Shown in pieces: positions 1 through 5,741 of a stretch of DNA of 10,129 nucleotides. The stretch is from an uncultured Mycoplasmatota bacterium (lineage in GTDB: Bacteria > Bacillota_I > Bacilli_A > RF39 > UBA660). Each line of letters opens with the position of its first letter. The stretch's first letter is position 1. Under the pieces are notes generated by a model. The model was given only the letters and a program-made list of their open reading frames with translations, searched no databases and was not told the origin of the DNA. The translations under genes were made by a program, and so were the position numbers. Where the stretch lies: positions 1-10,129 of the forward strand of contig USDC01000015.1 of assembly GCA_900553435.1 (NCBI GenBank). Direction: 5' to 3'.

Positions 1-51
1 AGAAATAAATACTAAACTAAATATTATTAAAATTATTATTACTTTCTTCAT
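1..51 (-). CDS. Start of a gene for a membrane or secreted protein (partial, runs off the left edge)
   Basis: Seventeen codons are visible on the minus strand from an ATG at 51: MKKVIIILIIFSLVFIS. Two lysines followed by an unbroken hydrophobic stretch is the layout of a signal peptide or first membrane helix. A GGTGG lies four bases upstream of the ATG (minus strand, 60-56), a modest ribosome binding site. The gene follows ylbE in the same direction, but the hairpin at 64-85 lies between them, only about a dozen bases before the ATG, so it is probably expressed separately or by read-through. The function cannot be told from this fragment. Confidence 0.55.
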   Translation of the reverse strand, partial: MKKVIIILIIFSLVFIS

Positions 52-60
52 AAAACCACC

Positions 61-90
61 AAAAAACTACAGTTTTCTGTAGTTTATTTT
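61..90 (-). terminator. Hairpin with T-run after ylbE; terminator or leader attenuator
   Basis: A perfect 9-bp stem, AAACTACAG (64-72) with CTGTAGTTT (77-85), closes a TTTT loop on the plus strand (AAAA on the minus). Read on the minus strand, the stem runs into about nine T, the form of a Rho-independent terminator for ylbD-ylbE. On the plus strand it is followed by TTTATTTT at most, so it may also work weakly that way. It ends about a dozen bases before the next minus-strand ATG at 51, leaving no room for a promoter in between. It could therefore also act as an attenuator in that gene's leader. Confidence 0.7.
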
Positions 91-101
91 AGTAAAGTCT
101 A

Positions 102-109
102 CCCCCCCC
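102..109. repeat. Homopolymer of eight C (eight G on the minus strand)
   Basis: An uninterrupted C8/G8 run stands in otherwise strongly AT-rich noncoding DNA between ylbE and the partial left-edge gene. Such tracts tend to slip during replication. On the minus strand it lies between a TTG (112-110, overlapping the tract edge) and a possible -10 TAAAAT at 91-86, so its length could set promoter spacing. That function is inference; the run itself is seen directly. Confidence 0.8.
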
Positions 110-137
110 AATTGACGTTCGATTTAGTTTTTCTTGA

Positions 138-356
138 CTATTCATCATCCATAAATTTACTTATTAAGCTAAATGTATTTACAATATTACTTATTTTATC
201 TGTTGGCCTAAGTCCATATCTTTCTTTCATTTCATTTATCATATCTGTTATTTTTTCTGGTTCTCTATTTAAAGTTTTATACCAATGTGAATTTTCTCTT
301 AAATATTTTTGATAATTTTTATCAGATTTTATAATATTTTGTACTCTATAATTCAT
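138..356 (-). CDS. ylbE: YlbE-like small conserved protein
   Basis: The product has 72 residues, against about 80 for Bacillus YlbE. It keeps the family pattern as I remember it: a short N-terminal helix, then a motif like Y-L-R-x-N-x-x-W-Y-K-T-L-N-R-x-P (about residues 18-33), a Glu/Lys-rich helix and a hydrophobic C-terminal helix ending KFMDDE. The role of YlbE is not established. Its ATG shares one base with the stop of ylbD (TAATG at 358-354) and no good Shine-Dalgarno is visible, so translation is probably coupled to ylbD. The ylbD-ylbE order matches Bacillus subtilis, where the two are also neighbours, which supports both calls. Two hydrophobic or F-rich plus-strand frames across this region are antisense shadows. 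Confidence 0.8.
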   Translation of the reverse strand: MNYRVQNIIKSDKNYQKYLRENSHWYKTLNREPEKITDMINEMKERYGLRPTDKISNIVNTFSLISKFMDDE

Positions 357-715
357 TAGTCATCAAAAAATTTATTAATTGGCCTTTCATTATAAATTGT
401 AGGAGACTCAGGTGTACTTTTAGAGTTTGAGGAAGTAATATCTTGTAAAAAAGAAACAGCTTTTTGAAGGGAATTAATGTTTTTTTGTACAGTATCCATG
501 TTCATATTTTTGATATTATTAAATAAATCTTTTACATTCATATTTTCTATAGATTTTTCTTCTTTTTTTATATATTTATTCCATACATTACTATCTTCTC
601 CATATAAATCATATAATTCATATAATTTTTGCCAAGAAGTCATTCCACTATTTACTTTATTTGCAAGCGTTGGATTTCTCTTAACAAACATTTTAAAGTT
701 TTCTTTGTTACTCAA
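356..715 (-). CDS. ylbD: YlbD-like protein (putative coat protein family)
   Basis: I place the start at the TTG at 715, giving 119 residues. An AGGTGAT lies four bases before it, whereas the in-frame GTG at 724 overlaps that site and has no ribosome binding site of its own. The N-terminal part reads F-K-x-F-V-K-R-N-P...V-x-S-G-x-x-S-W-Q-K-L-Y-E-L-Y-x-L-Y-G-E-D and then W-x-K-Y, the signature of the Bacillus YlbD family. The middle (about 55-95) is helical and polar, the rest a Ser/Thr/Pro-rich tail ending NKFFDD. The family name refers to a proposed spore-coat role, but the sequence shows no enzyme motif and nothing here says the host sporulates. It is followed directly by ylbE and lies 58 bases after parC, beyond the parC terminator. 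I see no convincing promoter of its own, so it may rely on read-through. Confidence 0.8.
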   Translation of the reverse strand: MSNKENFKMFVKRNPTLANKVNSGMTSWQKLYELYDLYGEDSNVWNKYIKKEEKSIENMNVKDLFNNIKNMNMDTVQKNINSLQKAVSFLQDITSSNSKSTPESPTIYNERPINKFFDD

Positions 716-760
716 TGTTATCACCTATAAAATTTTATGTATTTTTTTGTTTTTAAATAC

Positions 761-800
761 AAAAAAGATTTCTTTAAATCTTAAAATCATTAAAGAAATC
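761..800 (-). terminator. Rho-independent terminator straddling the parC stop codon
   Basis: A perfect 11-bp inverted repeat, GATTTCTTTAA (767-777) with TTAAAGAAATC (790-800), has a 12-base loop. On the minus strand the stem is followed at once by TTTTTT (766-761). The first arm lies in the last codons of parC and the second covers its TAA (776-774) and the bases just beyond. It should end the parE-parC message, with any ylbD-ylbE expression coming from read-through or an unseen promoter. Confidence 0.75.
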
Positions 801-3341
801 ACTCATTGTCATATTTTCATATTTTTTCTCTACTTGTTTTTCTTCTGGTTCTTGTTTTTTTTCCTCTTCTTTACTTTCTATTGTTTTCTCTTCAATAATT
901 TCTTCTTTTTGTTTTTCTTTATGTTCAAGTTCTTTTACATTTTTTAATTTTGTTTTAGTAAATATTTCTTTTACATTTTTTATATGAAGAGAACTTCCAA
1001 CACTTTGTTTATCCATAATATTTATTTCACTTATTTTAATATATTTTACTTCGTCTTGAAGAATTAAACCAATTTCATCTTTTGAATTATTTGAAAATAT
1101 ATTTGTGATATTATATTTTTTACTTTTTGGACTTTTAAGTATTAAACTTCCTTTTTTAGCTCTACTAGTAGCTTCAATATCACTTATTTTAATTCTCTTC
1201 GCAGTTAGTTTATCAGTAAATATTGTAAGATAATCATTATTTGAATTTATAACAATCCCAGAAAGTAAATATGAGTCTTTTAGGTTAATTCCTTTTACGC
1301 CACTTGTTTTAAGTCCTTGCACAGGAATTTCTTCTATATTATATTTTAATGCATAACCTAAAGAAGAAGTAAGAATTACATCTGTTCCTTGTATTATACT
1401 AACGTCTATTAATTCATCATCATCTTTTAATTTAAACATTGTAACTGGCTTAGAATATCTAAGTAATTTAAAACTATTTACATCTATTCTTTTAACCATT
1501 CCTTGTTTTGTAAAACATGTAACATAATCATTATTATCAAAATCATATATAGCTACTGATTTTACTATTCTTTCTCCATCACTTACTTTAACAATACTAC
1601 TTATGTGTTTTCCTAAATCTTTATATTTAACCTCAGGTATTACATGTACTGGAACATATAAGAAATTACCTTTATTAGTAAACAGTAGAATTACATCTAA
1701 ATTATTTATTTTATATTCTCCAGTTACAAAGTCTCCTTCTTTTACCGGTGTTTCTTCTTCATTTGAATTGTATGACTTCATTGATACTTTTTTAATATAT
1801 CCATCATTTGTAACATATACAATATAATCATCTTTATTAATCATTTGTGTTGTATCAATTTTTATTTCAGTTATTTCATCTTTTATTTCAGTAAGTCTAG
1901 GAGTTGCAAATTCGCGTTTTATTTCTTTTAATTCTTCTTTCATGGTCTTCTTTAATACTTCTTCATTATTAATAATATTATTTAAACTATCAATTAATTT
2001 ATTTAAACTATCTAATTCTTCCATTAAAAGTGTAACATCAGTATTTGTAAGTTTATAAAGTTGCATCATTACAATAGCTTCAGCTTGAATTTCAGTAAAA
2101 TCATAAGTTTTTATTAAATTATCTTTAGCATCTTTTTTATTTTTACTAGCTCTTATAAGTTTTACAATTTCATCTAAAATAGAAATTGCTCTAACAAGCC
2201 CTTCAGTTATATGTTTTTTATTTAATGCAACTTCTAAATCATATTTACTACGTCTTAAAACGACACTTTTTTTATGTTCAATAAATGCATCTAAAATTTC
2301 TAGTATACCTAAAGTCTTAGGTCTTCTATTAATTATTGCGACTACATTATAGTTAAAGTTTACTTGCATATCTGTATTTTTAAGCAAATAATTAATAATT
2401 AATTCTTTATTTGCTCCTTTTTTTAATTCAATAACAATTCTAACTAAATCATTTTTATCACTTTCATCTCTTACTTCAACTATTCCATCTATTTTTTTAT
2501 CAATTCTTATATCTTCTATTTTTTTAATAAGAGAAGATTTTACAACATCATAAGGAATTTCTGTTATAACTATTTGCTCTTTACCTTTTACTTTTTCTAT
2601 TTCATATTTGCTTTTAACTACTACTTTTCCTTTACCTGTTGTGTATGCATTTTTTAAGTTTTCTTTTCCCTCTACAATCCCACCAGTTGGAAAGTCTGGG
2701 CCTTTTACTATTTCTAAAATAGTATCAAGTCTACAATTAGGGTTATCTATTCTTTTAATAGTCGCATCAATTATTTCTCCTAAGTTGTGTGGTGGTATAT
2801 TAGTAGCGTAACCAGCACTTATACCATTACTTCCATTAACTAGTAAATTTGGGAAATTCGCAGGTAAGACAGTTGGTTCAAGTGCGGTATCATCAAATGT
2901 TGGTGCCATCTCTACAGAATTTTTATTTATATCTTTAAGCATAACATTAGCAAGTTTTGTAAGACGAGCCTCTGTATAACGCATCGCAGCTGGGCCGTCT
3001 CCATCTATTGAGCCATTATTTCCTTGAATATCAATGAAAGTTTCTCTCATCTTCCATTTTTGACTCATTCTTATCATAGCTTCATATATACTTGAGTCTC
3101 CATGAGGGTGAAATGACCCCATAACAAGTCCTACTGCTTTTGCTGATTTTTTATATTCTTTATCATAAGTGTTTTTATCTTCATACATTCCGTAAAGAAT
3201 TCTTCTTTGAACAGGTTTTAACCCATCTCTAACATCTGGTAGTGCTCTGTCTTGAATAATACTTTTTGAATATTGTCCAAAACGGTCTCCCATGATTTCT
3301 TCTAAAGTTAATTCATAAATTTTTTCTAAATTTTCTTTCAT
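774..3341 (-). CDS. parC: DNA topoisomerase IV subunit A (ParC)
   Basis: The 855-residue product is the DNA cleavage and rejoining subunit of topoisomerase IV, which works with ParE as a heterotetramer to decatenate daughter chromosomes. The 5Y-CAP domain contains H-P-H-G-D-S-S-I-Y-E (78-87) and the active-site R-Y-T-E-A-R with Tyr122. The usual quinolone-site residues, Ser83 and Glu87, are of the sensitive type. A coiled-coil arm sits around 370-480, followed by a beta-pinwheel C-terminal domain (about 500-795). The pinwheel lacks the GyrA box (QRGGRG), and close likeness to Bacillus ParC favours parC over gyrA. Translation starts two bases after the parE stop, with AGGGGG from the last parE codons as ribosome binding site. 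The protein is about 50 residues longer than Bacillus ParC. The extra is a Lys/Glu-rich stretch (800-843) and a terminal MTMSDFFNDFKI, which looks like an unstructured linker plus a short tail. Confidence 0.96.
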   Translation of the reverse strand: MKENLEKIYELTLEEIMGDRFGQYSKSIIQDRALPDVRDGLKPVQRRILYGMYEDKNTYDKEYKKSAKAVGLVMGSFHPHGDSSIYEAMIRMSQKWKMRETFIDIQGNNGSIDGDGPAAMRYTEARLTKLANVMLKDINKNSVEMAPTFDDTALEPTVLPANFPNLLVNGSNGISAGYATNIPPHNLGEIIDATIKRIDNPNCRLDTILEIVKGPDFPTGGIVEGKENLKNAYTTGKGKVVVKSKYEIEKVKGKEQIVITEIPYDVVKSSLIKKIEDIRIDKKIDGIVEVRDESDKNDLVRIVIELKKGANKELIINYLLKNTDMQVNFNYNVVAIINRRPKTLGILEILDAFIEHKKSVVLRRSKYDLEVALNKKHITEGLVRAISILDEIVKLIRASKNKKDAKDNLIKTYDFTEIQAEAIVMMQLYKLTNTDVTLLMEELDSLNKLIDSLNNIINNEEVLKKTMKEELKEIKREFATPRLTEIKDEITEIKIDTTQMINKDDYIVYVTNDGYIKKVSMKSYNSNEEETPVKEGDFVTGEYKINNLDVILLFTNKGNFLYVPVHVIPEVKYKDLGKHISSIVKVSDGERIVKSVAIYDFDNNDYVTCFTKQGMVKRIDVNSFKLLRYSKPVTMFKLKDDDELIDVSIIQGTDVILTSSLGYALKYNIEEIPVQGLKTSGVKGINLKDSYLLSGIVINSNNDYLTIFTDKLTAKRIKISDIEATSRAKKGSLILKSPKSKKYNITNIFSNNSKDEIGLILQDEVKYIKISEINIMDKQSVGSSLHIKNVKEIFTKTKLKNVKELEHKEKQKEEIIEEKTIESKEEEKKQEPEEKQVEKKYENMTMSDFFNDFKI

Positions 3342-3343
3342 AC

Positions 3344-5245
3344 TTACCCCCTAAACTCATCTTCTAGAGTAAAATCTACATTTTCTTCTATCCATTCTTT
3401 ACGAGGTTCTACTTTATCTCCCATTAACACTCTTACTCTTTTCTCAGCAAGACTTGCATCTTCAATTGAAACTTTAATTAAACTTCTTCTTTCTGGGTCC
3501 ATTGTTGTTTCCCATAAGTCTTCTGCGTTCATTTCACCAAGTCCTTTATATCTCTTAATTGTTGCATTTTTATATTTTTGTTTTGCTTTAACAAGTTCTT
3601 CATCATTTAATATATATTCTTTATGTTTTCCACTAATAATTGCATAAAGCGGTGGATTTGCTATAAATAATCTACCATCTTCAATTAACGGTCTCATATA
3701 TCTATAGAAAAATGTTAAAAGTAAAATTTGAATATGTGCTCCATCAACATCTGCATCTGTCATAATTATTACCTTACCATAGTTTGATTCGCTTACTTCA
3801 AATTCAGCACCTATACCTGCGCCAATCGCACTAGTAATTAGATTTAATTCTTCATTTTTAAATATTTCACTAGTTCCAACCTTTTCACAGTTTAATACTT
3901 TACCACGCAGTGAAAGTATTGCTTGATGTTTTTTATTTCTTCCTGTTCTTGCAGTACCTCCAGCACTATTTCCTTCAACTAAAAATAGTTCGTTTTTTTC
4001 TTTTTCTTTACTTTGAGGCGGAGTAAGTTTGCCGCTTAATATTTTTTCTTTTTCTTTTCTTCCTTTTCCACTTCTAGCTTGTGCTCTGGCTTTTCTAGCA
4101 GCCTCACGTGCAATTTTACTCTTGATTGCTTTATCTATTATAGAAGATGCTGCTTCTTTATTTTCTTCTAAGTAAAATTGAAGTTTTTCGTATACTATAC
4201 TTTCAACAACGCTACGTGCCTCAGGTGTACCAAGTTTTCCTTTGGTTTGTCCTTCAAATTGAAGTAAAGCCTCAGGTACCTTTAAACTAATTACTACACT
4301 TAATCCTTCTCTTACATCACTTCCGTCTAAAGAACCATCTTTAGCTTTTATTAAATTATTAGCTTTTGCATAATCGTTAAATACTTTAGTTAATGCTGTT
4401 TTAAAACCTACCTCGTGAGTACCACCATCTATGGTTTTTACGTTATTTACAAAAGATAAAATATTTTCTGAATATGTTTCGTTATATTGTAGAGCAACAT
4501 CTACAATAATACCACTTTTTTCACCATGCACATCTATTATATTACTAATAGTTTTTTTACCCTCATTTATATATTCTACAAATGAATTAATTCCGTTTTC
4601 ATAGTGATATGATACATGTCTATTATCTTCTTCATCAGTTATATTTACAGTTAAATTACTAATTAAAAATGCTGTTTCTTGAAGTCTTTCACAAACAGAG
4701 GTAAAACTTATATTTGTAGTTGAAAAAATACTATCATCTGGTAGAAATCTAACAGTTGTACCGGTTTTTCTAGTTGTTCCAATTTGTTTTAATGGTTTAT
4801 CGACAACTCCACCATCTTTAAATGATATTTCATGGATTTTTCCATCCCTATATATAGTAACTACCATCCATTTACTAAGTGCATTAACAACACTTGCTCC
4901 AACTCCATGGAGTCCACCACTTACTTTGTAGCCACCTTCACTAAACTTTCCTCCTGCGTGAAGCATAGTATAAATAACCTCAGGAGTACTTTTCCCACTA
5001 GCATGCTTTCCAGTTGGAACACCTCTTCCCTCATCACTTACACTTACACTTCCGTCTTTATGTAAAATAATATCTATTTTATTCCCATATCCATTTATTA
5101 CTTCATCTACAGCATTATCTACTATTTCCCAAATTAAATGAAGTAAACCACGTCTGTCTGTTGAACCAATATACATTCCTGGTCTTTTTCTAACAGCTTC
5201 TAATCCTTCTAATACTTTAATTGATGACTCATCATACTTAGCCAT
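3344..5245 (-). CDS. parE: DNA topoisomerase IV subunit B (ParE)
   Basis: The 633-residue ATPase subunit of topoisomerase IV captures and passes the second DNA segment. The GHKL ATP site is complete: E40-I-V-D-N44, D71-x-G-x-G and G-G-L-H-G-V-G-A (110-117). The transducer contains Q-T-K-G-K-L-G (333-339). The TOPRIM domain contains E424-G-N-S-A-G-G and D497-A-D-V-D for metal binding, then Y-K-G-L-G-E-M-N-A (566-574). Overall it follows Bacillus ParE closely. I use the ATG at 5245 because GGGGAGGT lies six bases upstream; the longer frame from 5296 would run through the promoter itself. Oddities: the usually invariant Asp of EGDSAGG is Asn426, and the Pro of LPLRGK is Ser445. Substitutions of that Asp to Asn are known quinolone-resistance changes in GyrB and ParE. 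It is first in an operon with parC. Confidence 0.96.
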   Translation of the reverse strand: MAKYDESSIKVLEGLEAVRKRPGMYIGSTDRRGLLHLIWEIVDNAVDEVINGYGNKIDIILHKDGSVSVSDEGRGVPTGKHASGKSTPEVIYTMLHAGGKFSEGGYKVSGGLHGVGASVVNALSKWMVVTIYRDGKIHEISFKDGGVVDKPLKQIGTTRKTGTTVRFLPDDSIFSTTNISFTSVCERLQETAFLISNLTVNITDEEDNRHVSYHYENGINSFVEYINEGKKTISNIIDVHGEKSGIIVDVALQYNETYSENILSFVNNVKTIDGGTHEVGFKTALTKVFNDYAKANNLIKAKDGSLDGSDVREGLSVVISLKVPEALLQFEGQTKGKLGTPEARSVVESIVYEKLQFYLEENKEAASSIIDKAIKSKIAREAARKARAQARSGKGRKEKEKILSGKLTPPQSKEKEKNELFLVEGNSAGGTARTGRNKKHQAILSLRGKVLNCEKVGTSEIFKNEELNLITSAIGAGIGAEFEVSESNYGKVIIMTDADVDGAHIQILLLTFFYRYMRPLIEDGRLFIANPPLYAIISGKHKEYILNDEELVKAKQKYKNATIKRYKGLGEMNAEDLWETTMDPERRSLIKVSIEDASLAEKRVRVLMGDKVEPRKEWIEENVDFTLEDEFRG

Positions 5246-5266
5246 AAAAGTACCTCCCCAGTTTAA

Positions 5267-5296
5267 ATTATAACACACATAAAAAAAGAGTTTCAA
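5267..5296 (-). promoter_or_regulatory. Promoter of parE-parC
   Basis: On the minus strand TTGAAA (5296-5291) is followed after 18 bases by a perfect TATAAT (5272-5267). TG stands one base before it, an extended -10. Transcription should start near 5260, giving a short leader with GGGGAGGT before the ATG at 5245. Confidence 0.8.
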
Positions 5297-5360
5297 GCAT
5301 ATTATTCTAGCTTATCCCCTTATTCTTTGCACAAAAAGTAAAAAATATACTTAAATAAAA

Positions 5361-5403
5361 AAAATAATGAAATAAATAAACAAAAATTTTACTTCATTAT
5401 TTT
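5361..5403 (-). terminator. AT-rich terminator after the small SOS membrane peptide gene
   Basis: AAAATAATGAA (5361-5371) pairs perfectly with TTCATTATTTT (5393-5403) across a 21-base loop. On the minus strand the hairpin begins seven bases after the TAA of the 54-codon gene and runs into TTTTATTTAA. The stem is almost all A-T, so strength is uncertain. Its position right after the small gene supports that gene being a real transcription unit, separate from parE. Confidence 0.5.
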
Positions 5404-5409
5404 ATTAAA

Positions 5410-5574
5410 TTAATAATTTTGTAAAACTACATCTAAATTATTAATATTTGTACTTTCTAAATTCATTTCATTAATTCTATTATTATTCATTACAATTATA
5501 AAGGACAGTATGGCTATCATAATATAAAAAATTATTACTCCTTTATAATTATTTAATACATTCATTTTTTTCAT
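5410..5574 (-). CDS. 54-residue single-pass membrane peptide under LexA control; candidate SOS cell-division inhibitor
   Basis: This ATG-to-TAA frame begins MKKMNVLNNYK, has one hydrophobic segment (about residues 12-29, G-V-I-I-F-Y-I-M-I-A-I-L-S-F-I-I-V-M), then an Asn-rich hydrophilic tail of about 25 residues ending LQNY. The topology should be N-in with the tail outside. AGAAGGGA lies just before the ATG. Upstream is a promoter holding a LexA box between its -35 and -10; downstream is a hairpin seven bases past the stop. In Bacillus and Staphylococcus the gene divergent from lexA encodes a small single-span SOS-induced division inhibitor (YneA, SosA). The same place, size class, topology and control here suggest an analogue. 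I see no LysM domain and cannot claim homology from sequence. A TisB-like SOS toxin is the main alternative. That it is a gene is fairly likely; the function is inference. Confidence 0.7.
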   Translation of the reverse strand: MKKMNVLNNYKGVIIFYIMIAILSFIIVMNNNRINEMNLESTNINNLDVVLQNY

Positions 5575-5597
5575 AACTATCCCTTCTTTCTGTATTT

Positions 5598-5626
5598 AAT
5601 TTACCACATACGTTTGTTCGTGTCAA
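5598..5626 (-). promoter_or_regulatory. SOS promoter of the small membrane peptide gene
   Basis: On the minus strand a perfect TTGACA (5626-5621) is followed after 17 bases by TAAATT (5603-5598), a four-of-six -10. The whole spacer is occupied by the LexA box at 5607-5620, so bound repressor would block polymerase. The predicted start near 5591 leaves a leader of about 17 bases. Confidence 0.65.
5607..5620 (-). promoter_or_regulatory. LexA (SOS) box 1
   Basis: On the minus strand the site reads CGAACAAACGTATG and matches the Bacillus LexA consensus CGAACRNRYGTTYG at 13 of 14 positions. It sits between the -35 and -10 of the leftward small-peptide promoter. Its centre is 29 bp from that of LexA box 2 on the other side of the divergent region. 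Confidence 0.8.
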
Positions 5627-5635
5627 TATCAAATT

Positions 5636-5675
5636 AGAACAAATGTTTGACTATTTTACATTTATGTGTTAATAT
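5636..5675 (+). promoter_or_regulatory. SOS promoter of the DUF1016 nuclease with LexA box 2
   Basis: AGAACAAATGTTTG (5636-5649) matches the Bacillus LexA consensus at 13 of 14 positions. It overlaps a -35 TTGACT (5647-5652), followed after 17 bases by -10 TAATAT (5670-5675). Transcription should start near 5682, about 60 bases before the TTG start of the nuclease gene. The same element recurs in front of lexA at 6810-6849. Confidence 0.82.
5636..5675 (+). repeat. 40-bp direct repeat, copy 1 (before the nuclease gene)
   Basis: The 40 bases are identical to 6810-6849 except at two positions (G/A at the second base and G/A at the 31st). The match ends sharply on both sides. The repeat is exactly the LexA box plus promoter. 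The two copies lie 1174 bases apart and bracket the nuclease gene. Confidence 0.9.
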
Positions 5676-5697
5676 CAAAATATCATATAAAAAATAA

Positions 5698-5710
5698 CAG
5701 CCATTGGCTG
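5698..5710 (+). promoter_or_regulatory. Small GC-rich dyad in the nuclease leader
   Basis: CAGCC (5698-5702) and GGCTG (5706-5710) form a 5-bp stem with an ATT loop, or a 13-bp near-palindrome in DNA. It is the only GC-rich spot in this AT-rich leader and lies some 23 bases before the GGGGG ribosome binding site. There is no T-run, so it is not a terminator. It could be a minor operator or a leader hairpin. Confidence 0.35.
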
Positions 5711-5741
5711 GCAAATTTATATTTTAAAAAAAGGGGGACAC

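Noticed and set aside
88..97. TTTAGTAAAG resembling one arm of the rhomboid/tspO dyad
   Set aside because: It is a single AT-rich arm without its partner; expected by chance in this base composition.
107..120. Possible LexA box on the minus strand starting CGAACGTC
   Set aside because: Only the left half fits the consensus; the right half does not match RYGTTYG.
738..761. Inverted repeat TGTATTT...AAATACA between parC and ylbD
   Set aside because: It has only 7 bp of mostly A-T pairs, no T-run on either strand, and sits in low-complexity A/T sequence next to the better terminator at 761-800.
477..947. Plus-strand frame of 156 codons rich in Phe and Leu
   Set aside because: It is the antisense of the Lys/Glu-rich tail of ParC and of ylbD; no ribosome binding site and the composition is that expected of a shadow.
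774..5245. Assignment as gyrA-gyrB instead of parC-parE
   Set aside because: The order is B subunit then A subunit with two bases between; there is no GyrA box in the pinwheel, and the B subunit follows Bacillus ParE closely along its length.
5246..5296. Upstream extension of parE to a TTG at 5296 (17 more residues)
   Set aside because: The added codons are the -35 and -10 of the parE promoter. The ATG at 5245 has a near-perfect ribosome binding site.
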